From: Chryseosolibacter sp036402115
GTDB taxonomy: Bacteria > Bacteroidota > Bacteroidia > Cytophagales > Cyclobacteriaceae
Direction of reading: 5' to 3'
DNA length: 64,000 nt
Assembly (NCBI GenBank): GCA_036402115.1
Contig: DASWTM010000198.1
Coordinates: 1-64,000 of the forward strand
This document shows, one piece after another, positions 25,115 through 34,566 of the stretch; within the stretch, counting starts at the first letter, position 1, and each line of letters begins with the position of its first letter. Below the pieces are notes generated by a model. It was not told the origin of the DNA, searched no databases, and saw only the letters and a program-made list of their open reading frames with translations. Position numbers and translations under genes: made by a program.

Positions 25115-27844
25115 ATGACCACCTTCCCCAAAGGCCTGATGCTGCTCATGATGCTTGCGATTGCGCCCGTGGTTGCATGGAGCCAGGGAAGCGCTGCTGA
25201 CAGCCTTGAGCAAACCCTTATGCAGGCTGAAGGTCATGCAAGGGTCGATGTACTGAATCGACTTGTTTACGAATACATTTCAGTCGACAATGCAAAAGTC
25301 GTCCGCTACAGTGATGAAGCGCTAAAACTAGCCAGGCAACTCAAGTACGTGAAGGGCGAAGGGATTGCATATGCCTATCGTGGCGTATATGACTACATGT
25401 CGGGCGAGTTTAGGAAGGCACACGATGATCTGCATCGTGCGCTTGCGCTTTCAACGGAAGCTCGCGACACGAATACGGTAGGATACGCCTACTTACAACT
25501 TGGCACCTGCGGACTCGAAGAAGTCAACACCGACTCGGCCTACATCTACTTCACTAAAGCAAAACAGGTCTTTAACGACAGCACTAACCCGGAGTCGCTT
25601 TCGAAAGTCTATCGGAACATGAGCGCACTTTTCGGCCAGCGTTTTCAACCGGACTCACAACAATATTACCTGCAGAAAGCAATCGCAATTCGAAGATTGC
25701 TTCCTGATAAGTCGTGGCTCATCGATGCGTTGGCTTTGCAGGCCAATCTCAAGGTGACTTCCGGAGATTTAGTAACTGCTGATGGGCTACTCCGTGAGGC
25801 TGATGAACTTCTTAAGCGCTACCCTAACGACCTTGAAAATTTGAATGACGTAAGACACATTCGCGCGTTAATGCTTTTCCAACAGGGGAAATTTGAAGAA
25901 GCCGTTGTGCTGTTCGACTCTGCGCGAAATTATTATTGGCGCCTTTCACATTTTCGTAAATACATTACCCTACTGACGGACCTGGGAAAAATTTTCTCCG
26001 ACCGCGGAGAGTACGAACTCGCGCTGAACAACCTCTATGAGGCACTCCGTCTGAGTCAAGCTAAGGGTTACGAAACAGAAACGTACATTATTCGAACCCG
26101 GATCGGCTGGGTAAATTTCCACCTTGGTGATCTTCAGCAAGCTCTCCGCCTAGCAAACGAATCGCTCAATTCAAGACCAAGCAAATTGCTGATTGGTGAT
26201 TTATCGAAAACACTCACCCTCAAAGGAGTTGTGCTGACCGATCTGAACCAGTTTGCTGAGGCACGCGTTTGTCTCGATTCGGTGAAAACGATTTACCAAA
26301 AAGCCGGCAATCTGCACGGGCTCAGTGAAACATTTATGAATTTTGGCACGCTGGAGGCGAAACTTTCCAATTATTCCCGTGCACTTGAATTATACCAAGA
26401 GAGCATTGCGTTAGCCGAGCAAGTGAATTATCTCTATGGAAAGGCATGGTCAAATTGGGGGATCGGAGATATCTATTTCCGCATGAAAAACTATTCGAAA
26501 GCATCGAGCTTCCTTGATCGCTCAGAGGCAGCCTCCAGACGGATCGGAGCCAACGAAATTTTGATCCGCAATTACAAGACCCGGAGAGATCTTCTTACCG
26601 CACAGGGAAGGTTTAAGGAAGCGCTGGAATATTCGGTGATGGCAAGCAGCCTCGAAGATTCAATTCATAAGACCGACCTTGCCCGAAGGTTTGTTAATCT
26701 CGAAAAAGTGCAGGCCATAGAAGAGCGTGACCGGAACATTGAAGTGCTCCAGAAAGATAAGCAACTGGCTGAAGACAAGATTGCGCTGCAAGAGTCACGG
26801 ATTCGTCAACAGTATATTCTGATCGTAGCTGGTCTCATAAGCATCGGCCTGCTGGCAACATTGGTTTTTATTTACTATCGCTTCTACTCGCGAATCCGAT
26901 CCTTGAACGTGATGATCACTGAAAAAAACAGGCGCATCGAGGCTCAATCCCATACTTTGCAGGAGGTAAACCAGGAACTGAACAGATTATACTTTGAAGT
27001 TTCTGAACAGAATGAAGAAATCCAGGCCCAGGCAAATAAGCTAGTTGCCAGTAATCGAAGCATCACGGATCTTAACCGGGACCTTGAAAAGTTGATTAGT
27101 GAAAAAACAGTTGAGTTAAGAAAGACCAATGAAGAACTTGTTAAGTATAATAATGAATTGCTTCAATTCTCATACACGGTATCGCATAACCTCCGCGGAC
27201 CGGTAGCGCGAGTGCTCGGACTTTCTTCGCTGTTGCAGAACGAGCAGGATGTGGCCCAGGCTAAACAGTGGGTGACACTGATTTCAAAAACAGCCTTGGA
27301 GCTTGATACCATCATTAAAGACCTTGGGAAAATTCTTGAACTCCGTCACGAGCCCCAGCGCTTCCGCGAAACAATTGAAATTGCGGATGAGTGGAGGCAA
27401 AGCGTGAGCTTACTCCAAGATAGTCTTCGTGGCGATGAACAAATTATCTCCGATTTCCAATCGTTGCCCGAGTTGACAACGGTCCGACCAATGCTGCAGA
27501 GTATTCTTTACAATCTGCTGAGCAACGCCATAAAATTCCGGTCCCCCGACAGATCGTTAGTTGTCCGCGCCACTAGTAGGGCAGTCGATTCGAAAGCGAT
27601 CATTGAAGTAGTGGACAATGGACTGGGCTTCAATACTGAGCAGCATAAAGACAAAATCTTCAGGTTGTACACGCGCTTTCATTCACATGTCGAAGGAAGA
27701 GGCCTTGGACTTTACCTTATCAAATCACAGGTTGACGTGCTCCATGGAGAAGTTGAAGTGCAGTCACAACCTGGGGTAGGAACACGTTTCCGCATCATTC
27801 TCCCCATCATCAAAGACGAGGTTAACCTCCTCGCTAAAGCATAA
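25115..27844 (+). CDS. membrane histidine kinase with periplasmic TPR sensor
   Basis: The product has 909 residues. A signal peptide (about 1-25) is followed by some 500 residues of tetratricopeptide-type helical repeats (for example YAYRGVYDYMSGEFRKAHDDL). Then come one membrane span near 570-590 (ILIVAGLISIGLLATLVFIYY), a coiled coil (about 595-680), and a HisKA domain with phospho-acceptor His691 in SYTVSHNLRGP. The HATPase has N box NLLSNAIKF, VVDNGLGFN and GRGLGLYLIKSQ. The TPR part probably binds a protein or peptide in the periplasm. The receiver gene on the opposite strand ends within its last codons, and that single-domain regulator is a plausible partner. Confidence 0.92.
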   Translation: MTTFPKGLMLLMMLAIAPVVAWSQGSAADSLEQTLMQAEGHARVDVLNRLVYEYISVDNAKVVRYSDEALKLARQLKYVKGEGIAYAYRGVYDYMSGEFRKAHDDLHRALALSTEARDTNTVGYAYLQLGTCGLEEVNTDSAYIYFTKAKQVFNDSTNPESLSKVYRNMSALFGQRFQPDSQQYYLQKAIAIRRLLPDKSWLIDALALQANLKVTSGDLVTADGLLREADELLKRYPNDLENLNDVRHIRALMLFQQGKFEEAVVLFDSARNYYWRLSHFRKYITLLTDLGKIFSDRGEYELALNNLYEALRLSQAKGYETETYIIRTRIGWVNFHLGDLQQALRLANESLNSRPSKLLIGDLSKTLTLKGVVLTDLNQFAEARVCLDSVKTIYQKAGNLHGLSETFMNFGTLEAKLSNYSRALELYQESIALAEQVNYLYGKAWSNWGIGDIYFRMKNYSKASSFLDRSEAASRRIGANEILIRNYKTRRDLLTAQGRFKEALEYSVMASSLEDSIHKTDLARRFVNLEKVQAIEERDRNIEVLQKDKQLAEDKIALQESRIRQQYILIVAGLISIGLLATLVFIYYRFYSRIRSLNVMITEKNRRIEAQSHTLQEVNQELNRLYFEVSEQNEEIQAQANKLVASNRSITDLNRDLEKLISEKTVELRKTNEELVKYNNELLQFSYTVSHNLRGPVARVLGLSSLLQNEQDVAQAKQWVTLISKTALELDTIIKDLGKILELRHEPQRFRETIEIADEWRQSVSLLQDSLRGDEQIISDFQSLPELTTVRPMLQSILYNLLSNAIKFRSPDRSLVVRATSRAVDSKAIIEVVDNGLGFNTEQHKDKIFRLYTRFHSHVEGRGLGLYLIKSQVDVLHGEVEVQSQPGVGTRFRIILPIIKDEVNLLAKA

Positions 27845-28196
27845 GGAGCGTCCGAACTTCATTTTCTGAAAGTGGCTTTGATAAATAAACATCAGCGCCA
27901 AGGGCAAGGACACGCTTTCGTTCTTCCTCGGTGACAGAGGAACTCAGCACTACGAGCGTGGAATGTGGTGCAGCATATTTTTGTTTATACGCCTCGATAA
28001 ACTGGAAGCCATTCATATTCGGCATATCCAAGTCAACAAAGATGAAATGCGGACTGAGTCCATCGGACAACTGCTGCATGGCTTCATTTCCATCATAGGC
28101 AGAATGCACTTCGCAATCAGCGCCACTGACTTCAAAAATTTTTGTGCTCAGGAAATGGAAGATTCGTTCATCATCTACGAGTAAAACTTTTTTCAT
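27834..28196 (-). CDS. single-domain CheY-like response regulator
   Basis: This 120-residue receiver has no output domain. The acidic pocket is in LLVDDE (residues 6-10), the phosphorylation site is Asp55 in FVDLDMP, the switch Ser is in VVLSSS, and the conserved Lys is in YLSKP near 108. Its last 11 nt overlap the 3' end of the kinase gene on the other strand, so the two coding sequences are tail-to-tail. Such solo receivers work by protein contacts or phosphorelay. Pairing with the adjacent kinase is inferred from position. Confidence 0.88.
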   Translation of the reverse strand: MKKVLLVDDERIFHFLSTKIFEVSGADCEVHSAYDGNEAMQQLSDGLSPHFIFVDLDMPNMNGFQFIEAYKQKYAAPHSTLVVLSSSVTEEERKRVLALGADVYLSKPLSENEVRTLLML

Positions 28197-28258
28197 CAGG
28201 ATGGTTTTTTTTAATCCAAGGCAGCGATTGAGCCTGGAACGTATAATCGATTTTGAAA

Positions 28259-28333
28259 TGGTAGTCCCGACAGGAATCGAACCTGTATCAAAAGTTTAGG
28301 AAACTTCTATTCTATCCATTGAACTACGGGACC
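28259..28333 (-). tRNA. tRNA-Arg, anticodon CCT
   Basis: The minus strand folds as a full cloverleaf. The 7-bp acceptor stem starts GGTCCCG, with U8-A9 after it. The D arm starts GTTC. The anticodon stem GAAGT/ACTTT carries a 7-nt loop TTCCTAA, giving anticodon CCU for AGG codons. The T arm is ACAGG-TTCGATT-CCTGT with the conserved TTCGA. The discriminator is A, and CCA is encoded at 28259-28261. Confidence 0.95.
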
Positions 28334-28400
28334 TGGGAGGAAACAAAATTAAGATTGAAAAAATGAATTTTGGTTTCCGGGCAAATTTAATGATTTAACA

Positions 28401-29615
28401 TTACGATTCAACTGCAGCGGAGTCTTTCCAGTTGTCGGAATAATACGACTGATCTTGCTGAATATAGTGGGGATAGATCGTCATATGTTTCTTGCGAACC
28501 TGATCAAACAGGACGGCCTTCAGCTGATCGATGTTCTCCTTTGCAGTTGCCGAGATGAAGACGATATGTTCGAACCCGTGCTCGCGGTAAAAACCTTTCA
28601 TCTCTTCTAGATTTGCGTCAGGATGTTGCTGCAGATAAAGGTCAATTTTATTCAAAACAAGAATTGTTGGCCGATCACCTGCACCGATCTCGCCCAACGT
28701 GCGCTTAACAACTTCAATCTGGTTGTCATGGAACGGATGGGCAACATCAACCACGTGTACAAGAATGTCAGCTTCCCGTACTTCGTCAAGTGTTGACTTG
28801 AAAGATTCGATCAAGTGATGTGGCAGCTTGCGGATAAATCCAACGGTATCAGAAAGCAAAAAAGGTATATCCCCGACCGACACTTTACGAACGGTAGCGT
28901 CTACGGTTGCAAAAAGCTTATTCTCCGCCAGCACATCTGACTTTGAAAGTAGGTTCATGAGGGTCGACTTTCCAACATTGGTATACCCTACCAGCGCAGC
29001 ACGCACAATATTTGAACGGCTTTTTCGCTGAGTTGCCCGCTGCTTCTCAATCTTCTCAAGCTTGTCTTTTAGTATCGTAATCTGATAGCGAATGTTTCGT
29101 CTGTCCGTTTCAATTTCGCGTTCCCCGGCACCACCGCGTGTTCCAGTTCCACCGCGCTGACGTTCAAGGTGAGTCCACATCCGCGTCAACCGCGGAAGCA
29201 AGTATTGATATCGGGCCAGTTCAACTTGTGTTCGTGCTTGCGCAGTCTGGGCGCGCCACAGGAAAATGTCGAGGATTAACAAACTGCGGTCGTAAATTCT
29301 CACTTTTAGTTCTTCCCGTTCTTTTGGGTTCAGCTCTTTCTCAAGATTTCGCAGCTGAGACGCACTCAGGTCACTGTCAAAAATAACATGCTTTACACCG
29401 TTGCTGAAGACGAAATTTTTTATCTCTTCGAGTTTCCCTTTTCCAATAAAGGTCCGCGAATCGGGCTGGGAAAGATTTTGGATGAAATGACGTAACGTGC
29501 GGATGCCAGCGGTCTCAGCGAGAAACTCCAATTCATCAAGGTGTTCTTGAGTTTCAGCCGTTTGCTGATTATTTCCTAAAGCTACAAGCACAGCTGTATT
29601 AGAGTTTTCTGTCAT
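28401..29615 (-). CDS. hflX: ribosome-associated GTPase HflX
   Basis: This has 404 residues from the ATG at 29615; a GTG six codons earlier is possible. The N-terminal HflX domain includes the nucleotide-binding ADSRTFIGKGK-like segment (DSRTFIGKGKLEEI) and the glycine-rich RGGTGTRGGAGERE loop (about 154-167). The GTPase domain has G1 GYTNVGKSTL, G3 DTVGF and G4 NKID. HflX rescues or splits stalled ribosomes under stress. It is the first gene left of a divergent exopolysaccharide operon, with a 178-bp gap between the starts. No hfq/hflKC genes accompany it, which is usual in Bacteroidota. Confidence 0.95.
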   Translation of the reverse strand: MTENSNTAVLVALGNNQQTAETQEHLDELEFLAETAGIRTLRHFIQNLSQPDSRTFIGKGKLEEIKNFVFSNGVKHVIFDSDLSASQLRNLEKELNPKEREELKVRIYDRSLLILDIFLWRAQTAQARTQVELARYQYLLPRLTRMWTHLERQRGGTGTRGGAGEREIETDRRNIRYQITILKDKLEKIEKQRATQRKSRSNIVRAALVGYTNVGKSTLMNLLSKSDVLAENKLFATVDATVRKVSVGDIPFLLSDTVGFIRKLPHHLIESFKSTLDEVREADILVHVVDVAHPFHDNQIEVVKRTLGEIGAGDRPTILVLNKIDLYLQQHPDANLEEMKGFYREHGFEHIVFISATAKENIDQLKAVLFDQVRKKHMTIYPHYIQQDQSYYSDNWKDSAAVES

Positions 29616-29685
29616 AAAAAGTTCAAATGGCACAATGTAACGTTCAAATGTGAGACAAGGTTTCCATTTTCGGGTTACTTTACAT

Positions 29686-29693
29686 TATATTTG
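29686..29693 (+). promoter_or_regulatory. possible -7 box of the exopolysaccharide operon
   Basis: TATATTTG matches TAnnTTTG, 100 bp before the glycosyltransferase start. The -33 position holds TTTTCG (29667-29672) rather than TTTG, so the match is partial. Confidence 0.4.
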
Positions 29694-29793
29694 AGGTATT
29701 TATATTCACAATTTGGCAGTCTAACGCCTCTATTGACCATTTATCGAAGGGTGGTCAATGATTTGAAGTGCAGCTGCCAAAACAGGAAGCCCA

Positions 29794-30906
29794 ATGAAAG
29801 TCGCCATCGTCCTAAACACGTCTTGGAATATTTACAATTTCCGGTTGAATTTTGTCCGCGAGCTAATCAAGCACGGCCACGAGGTGCATACGATTGCCCC
29901 GGCCGATGATTACACGCAATATCTGGTGAAAGAAGGGTGCATTCATCACCGCATCAAGATGGATAGTCGGGGCGCCAATCCAATTAAGGACTCAGCGCTA
30001 ATCGCAGAACTGCTCATGACCTACCGGAAAGTTCGACCTGACGTTATCCTGCATTACACCATTAAACCTAACGTTTACGGCACCTTAGCGGCAGCGATAC
30101 TCGGCATCCCTGTAATTAACAATGTTTGCGGACTAGGCACTGTATTTCTTAAAAAGAATCTTGTTTCCGCGTTTGCGATGTTTTTGTATCGGATCAGTTT
30201 TCGTTTTGCAAGAAAGGTTTTCTTCCAGAACCCCGAAGACAAAAAACTATTCATCGACAAAGGGATCGTTTCATCCCGCACGGCCGATCTTGTTCCTGGC
30301 TCAGGCATTGACTTGCGGCATTTTCAGCCCATGGAATTTAAACGAAATGAGAAGTTTACATTTCTACTGATTTCCCGGCTGATCACCGATAAAGGAATTC
30401 TCGAATACATTGAGGCTATAAAAAAGTTAAAGGCGGAAGGATTAAATGCAAAGTTTCAGATCCTTGGCGCAAAGGATCCGGAACACAAGCGCGGAATTAA
30501 ACTCGATGTAATCAACGAATGGATTCAGTCTGATACTGTTGAATACCTGGGCACAACTAATGACGTTCGCACGCATATCGATCGTGCAGATTGTATTGTC
30601 CTTCCATCCTATCGCGAAGGTACACCGCGGACTTTGCTGGAAGCCGCCAGTTCAAGCAAACCAATCATTGCTACCAATGTCCCGGGCTGCAACCATGTAG
30701 TGGTTAATAACTACAATGGGTTGCTTTGTAAACTCAAAGACGCGGACGACCTGGCGCTAAAAATGAAGGAGATCTCCTTATATGATGACTCTACACTGCA
30801 AGTTTTTGGACGCAACGGACGGTCGAAAATGGAAGCTGAGTACGATGAATCTTTGGTTATAAACAAGTATCTTCACGCCTTGAAAGAAATTCAAAAGGCA
30901 TCTTAA
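29794..30906 (+). CDS. family 4 glycosyltransferase
   Basis: This 370-residue GT-B glycosyltransferase opens with MKVAIVLNTSWNIYNFRLNF and continues HYTIKPNVYGTLAA, as in PglA/CapM-type GT4 enzymes that add a hexosamine to a lipid-linked sugar. The donor-binding C-terminal half includes LLISRLITDKGILEYI (about 190-205) and PSYREGTPRTLLEAASSSKP with the catalytic E-x7-E region. It would act at the cytoplasmic face of the membrane. It is the first gene of an operon of rfbC, export and kinase genes, so it probably builds the repeat unit of an exopolysaccharide. The specific sugar is unknown. Confidence 0.9.
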   Translation: MKVAIVLNTSWNIYNFRLNFVRELIKHGHEVHTIAPADDYTQYLVKEGCIHHRIKMDSRGANPIKDSALIAELLMTYRKVRPDVILHYTIKPNVYGTLAAAILGIPVINNVCGLGTVFLKKNLVSAFAMFLYRISFRFARKVFFQNPEDKKLFIDKGIVSSRTADLVPGSGIDLRHFQPMEFKRNEKFTFLLISRLITDKGILEYIEAIKKLKAEGLNAKFQILGAKDPEHKRGIKLDVINEWIQSDTVEYLGTTNDVRTHIDRADCIVLPSYREGTPRTLLEAASSSKPIIATNVPGCNHVVVNNYNGLLCKLKDADDLALKMKEISLYDDSTLQVFGRNGRSKMEAEYDESLVINKYLHALKEIQKAS

Positions 30907-30919
30907 TCAGTCACGATTC

Positions 30920-31456
30920 ATGCAAATAAAAGAAACCGGTATTGAAGGACTGGTTGAAGTCATTCCCTCTATTTTCAAGGACGACCGGGGATGGTTTTAC
31001 GAGTTTTATAATAAAAACACCTTTGACCTGGCTGGTATCAGCTATACGTTCGTGCAGGAAAATACTTCGTTTTCAAAGAAGGGTGTGATACGAGGTCTCC
31101 ACATGCAGACGGCTCCGCACGCTCAAGGAAAGCTAGTGACAGTTCTTCAGGGAAAAGTTGTCGATATCGTTGTCGACCTCAGGCCGGCATCCAAGACCTT
31201 CGGAAAGGTATACTATCAAGAGCTGGACAGCGAGAAACGCAATATGCTCATGGTGCCTGAGGGGTTCGCGCATGGCTTTGCAGCGCTGGAGGACTCCCTG
31301 TTTTTTTACAAGTGCACAAACTTCTATAACAAGGCCGCGGAAACAGGTATTGTCTGGAATGATCCAACATTAAATATTCAGTGGCCCTTCACCAGTCCGA
31401 TTGTATCCGAGAAAGATCAGGTACTTCCTACCCTTGAAGAATTACTCAAAAAATGA
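30920..31456 (+). CDS. rfbC: dTDP-4-dehydrorhamnose 3,5-epimerase
   Basis: This 178-residue cupin enzyme converts dTDP-4-keto-6-deoxyglucose to the 4-keto-rhamnose form, the third step to dTDP-L-rhamnose. The catalytic His is in GVIRGLHMQ (about 55-63). Further signatures are QGKVVDIVVDLRPASKTFG and VPEGFAHGFAALEDS. The genes rfbA, rfbB and rfbD are not in the window. It begins 13 bp after the glycosyltransferase gene, and its last 4 nt overlap the start of the Wza-like gene. This implies a rhamnose or related deoxysugar in the polymer. Confidence 0.93.
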   Translation: MQIKETGIEGLVEVIPSIFKDDRGWFYEFYNKNTFDLAGISYTFVQENTSFSKKGVIRGLHMQTAPHAQGKLVTVLQGKVVDIVVDLRPASKTFGKVYYQELDSEKRNMLMVPEGFAHGFAALEDSLFFYKCTNFYNKAAETGIVWNDPTLNIQWPFTSPIVSEKDQVLPTLEELLKK

Positions 31457-32250
31457 GTAATTTCAGCAAACTGAATTTTGTGAAAGTTCACCTCTTCTTT
31501 TTTTTCGTTGTCGTGAGTACCCTTCTGTGCTCTTGCAGTTCGTACAAGCAAAACACAATGTTCCGCGCTGGAGACAACTCCAAAATCTCGCAAGAGAAAG
31601 CAATTGCTGAATCAAATTATGTCATCAAGAAAAACGATCTTCTTCAACTGGAAGTGTATACCAATCAGGGTGACAAGATTATTGATCCAAATTTCGAATC
31701 ATTTAAAGATTCCCCAAACCAATCCGGGCTCAAGGTTGAACCGCCTAAGTATCTGGTCGATAATAATGGCGTAGCCAAGCTGCCTTTGCTTAATGAGGTA
31801 AAGCTTGAGGGTCTGACTGTCCGGGCAGCGGAAGACCTGTTACAAAAAGAATATGCAAAACAATATCAGCAACCGTTTGTAATGCTCAGCGTAACCAATA
31901 GACGCGTTACTGTGCTGGGCGCGCCAGGTGGTAAGGTTATTCCGCTTCTCGATGAGAACGTCCGATTGACAGAAGTACTCGCGCTGGCAGGCGGCATTGG
32001 CCTTGAGGGCAAAGCAACCAATATTCGTGTGCTCCGCGGTAACCAGATTTTCCTGGCAAACCTAAGCACCCTAGATGGTTACTTAAGCGATGATATGCTG
32101 ATCCAGTCCGGAGACATAATTTACGTTGAGCAGATACGAAGGCCGTTCCTCGAGGCACTCAGAAGTTATGGGCCAGTATTCAGCGTACTTACCAGTCTGG
32201 CTGCGGTAACGGTCGTCATCATCAATTCAAACCGCGAAAATTCAAATTGA
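31453..32250 (+). CDS. polysaccharide export lipoprotein (Wza-like)
   Basis: This 265-residue protein has a lipoprotein signal (about residues 10-27, ending TLLCSCSS), so it sits in the outer membrane. The Poly_export domain starts at YVIKKNDLLQLEVYT (about 56-70), and a SLBB-type segment includes VTVLGAPGGKVIPLLDENVRLTEVLALAGG in two parts (about 152-181). The last ~25 residues are hydrophobic (PVFSVLTSLAAVTVVIIN), as in Bacteroidota Wza homologues. It forms the exit channel for the exopolysaccharide and partners the Wzc-like kinase encoded next. The start overlaps rfbC by 4 nt. Confidence 0.92.
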   Translation: MSNFSKLNFVKVHLFFFFVVVSTLLCSCSSYKQNTMFRAGDNSKISQEKAIAESNYVIKKNDLLQLEVYTNQGDKIIDPNFESFKDSPNQSGLKVEPPKYLVDNNGVAKLPLLNEVKLEGLTVRAAEDLLQKEYAKQYQQPFVMLSVTNRRVTVLGAPGGKVIPLLDENVRLTEVLALAGGIGLEGKATNIRVLRGNQIFLANLSTLDGYLSDDMLIQSGDIIYVEQIRRPFLEALRSYGPVFSVLTSLAAVTVVIINSNRENSN

Positions 32251-34566
32251 TTGGAGCACCCGAACACGATATCAAACGCCCCGGAGGCGATCGATTTCAA
32301 GAAGCTTGGAATGATCATCACAGCCAACTGGCTTGGGATACTGTTGATCTTCCTCGCGGTGAATGCAGCTGCTTATTTGGTCATTCGGTACACTAAAGAT
32401 GTTTATGAGTCACAGTCTCAGCTGAAGCTTGAATTTAAAAGTGAAGCTTCCGATTTGGGGATCGCTAACATGATCAATGACGAGAATGTAAATGGAATCG
32501 CAGGCGAGATCGAAATCATCCGCTCGGAGCTTTTCTTAGACAGGGTCATTGACTATTCTAATTTCGAAGTGGTCTATTATAGCAGAGGCCGTGTGCTTGA
32601 TAATGATTTGTTCATCAGCGGTCCGGTCCGGGTAATCGAATATAATAAAGACAACTCACTGTACGATGTGCCAATTTCCTTCGAGGCTGTTGGCGCAAAC
32701 GATTTTATTCTACAGGTGCCTGGCCGAGAAGAAGTGCGCGGCAAGTTTGGAAAAAAAGTCGCGTTACTCGACCTCGAAATGGTGCTGGAGAAAAATCCTG
32801 ATTTTAAGAAGGGTGATGAAATCGGATACTACTTCGTTATTAATAGTCGCCAGGCGATGCTTGAGTATCTCAGTAAGAATCTGTCGGTAGAGCCGCTGAA
32901 CTTCAATGCAAACACCATCCGTTTATCGTTTAAAGATAACAATGCTATGAAAGCGCGTGCGGTATTAAACCGCATAGACAGCTTATACGTGCAATACAGC
33001 AACGAACAGAAAAACCTTGCCAACAAACAGAAAATAGACTGGCTCGTCAACGAGTTGAGTCAGCTGGAGAAAAAGATGGAGGCTCATGAAGAGTACTTTA
33101 AGAAATTCGCGCTTCAAAATAAGAGCAACAATCTGGAAATTGATTTTCGCACCACGGTAGACGCCATCAACAAAATTGACTCTCAACGATATGAGTTAAC
33201 GAAACGGATCACAGAAGTAAACCGGTTTATCGAAGATCTTCAAAAGAAGGGTGGGAAACCTTCCTTTGCCATCCGTCAGTATTTACCGCAAAACACTAAT
33301 CTGAGCATTGATGAGTTGCAGCGTCTTGAGATTGAACGTGAACGCCTGAAACTATCCTACCAGGAGGTGAGTTTCGCCTATCGGCAAAAACAAAGGCAAG
33401 TAGATAATGCGCGGGCCAGTGTCCTCGAACAGGTTAATGGCGTCCGCGGTGCCTGGATCAAGAGCCTGGAAGAGCTCAATAACCGCAAAGCTCAGCTTGA
33501 GACAGCTTTCGCAACCCTTCCGGACAAGTCGACAGAATTTTCAAAAAATCAGCGATTTTACAAAGTGTATGAAGAGTCGTATCTGCTCCTCATGCAGTCG
33601 AAAGCTGAATTTGAAATCGCACAGGCCGGTAGTATCCCTGACTTTAAGATTCTTTCGCCTGCGAGCTTGCCGATTACGCCTATTTCACCAAAGAAACTAA
33701 TGATTGCCGGTGTCGGTCTTGTGGCAAGCATCGTTCTGATCTTTGTGTTTGTTGGGATCCTCTACATTGTCAATAATAAGATCACAAGTCTCTCAGAACT
33801 GGAGAGAATTGAACGCGCACCGCTGCTTGGAGCTGTCCCATTGTCACGCCACGGTGCTAACGGAGGACTGCATATCCTCGATTATCCTAAGTCAGTCGTC
33901 AGCGAATCAATCCGAACACTTCGCACCAACCTTGATTTTTTCCAGGTGACAGCAAAGCACAAAGTGATTGCAGTTTCGTCCAGTATCTCAGGCGAAGGCA
34001 AGTCATTTATTGCCATGAACCTCGGAGGTGTAATCGCGCTTTCTAAAAAACGTGTCGTACTGATTGACCTCGACATGCGAAAAGCGAAAGTTGAGCTTCC
34101 TGTTGAACCCACAGACGGAACACGCGGAATGAGTACGATTTTGATCAAACGAAATACCTGGCAAGAGTGCGTGATGAAAACATCGTTGGAAAATTTCGAT
34201 GTTATCCCTTCAGGGCCTCACCCACCAAACCCCTCAGAATTGTTGCTGAATGGTGAGTTCACGGACTTGCTTGAAGACTTGAAAAGTCAATATGATTTTA
34301 TAATTATAGACACTCCACCAGTGGGACTTGTCACTGACGGTATTATGGCGATGAAACGCGCGGATATTTCTGTGTACGTGTTCCGTGCCAACTATTCCAA
34401 AAAAGACTTCCTGATGACACTCAGGCGTATCATCACAATGAATAAGTTTACGAACATTACCACCGTACTCAATGCTGTCCCTGGACCATCCAAGAGTTAC
34501 GGCTACGGCTATTACGAAGAAAATGGTAGTGATAAGCTAAAGTCAATTTTTAAAGTCGGTGTTTAA
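32251..34566 (+). CDS. polysaccharide co-polymerase / BY-type tyrosine kinase (Wzc-like)
   Basis: The 771-residue protein has a Wzz-type N-terminus with a membrane span (about 27-43) and long coiled coils (about 255-410). A second span lies near 490-510, and then a cytosolic BY-kinase. Walker A is SSSISGEGKSFIAMNL near 580, Walker A' is VVLIDLDMRKAK, and Walker B is FIIIDTPPVGL. A Tyr cluster (YGYGYYEE) near the C-terminus is the likely autophosphorylation site. It begins with TTG directly after the Wza-like stop; the next ATG is 20 codons in (32311), so the start is uncertain. It controls polymer length with the phosphatase encoded next, which overlaps it by 8 nt. Confidence 0.93.
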   Translation: MEHPNTISNAPEAIDFKKLGMIITANWLGILLIFLAVNAAAYLVIRYTKDVYESQSQLKLEFKSEASDLGIANMINDENVNGIAGEIEIIRSELFLDRVIDYSNFEVVYYSRGRVLDNDLFISGPVRVIEYNKDNSLYDVPISFEAVGANDFILQVPGREEVRGKFGKKVALLDLEMVLEKNPDFKKGDEIGYYFVINSRQAMLEYLSKNLSVEPLNFNANTIRLSFKDNNAMKARAVLNRIDSLYVQYSNEQKNLANKQKIDWLVNELSQLEKKMEAHEEYFKKFALQNKSNNLEIDFRTTVDAINKIDSQRYELTKRITEVNRFIEDLQKKGGKPSFAIRQYLPQNTNLSIDELQRLEIERERLKLSYQEVSFAYRQKQRQVDNARASVLEQVNGVRGAWIKSLEELNNRKAQLETAFATLPDKSTEFSKNQRFYKVYEESYLLLMQSKAEFEIAQAGSIPDFKILSPASLPITPISPKKLMIAGVGLVASIVLIFVFVGILYIVNNKITSLSELERIERAPLLGAVPLSRHGANGGLHILDYPKSVVSESIRTLRTNLDFFQVTAKHKVIAVSSSISGEGKSFIAMNLGGVIALSKKRVVLIDLDMRKAKVELPVEPTDGTRGMSTILIKRNTWQECVMKTSLENFDVIPSGPHPPNPSELLLNGEFTDLLEDLKSQYDFIIIDTPPVGLVTDGIMAMKRADISVYVFRANYSKKDFLMTLRRIITMNKFTNITTVLNAVPGPSKSYGYGYYEENGSDKLKSIFKVGV

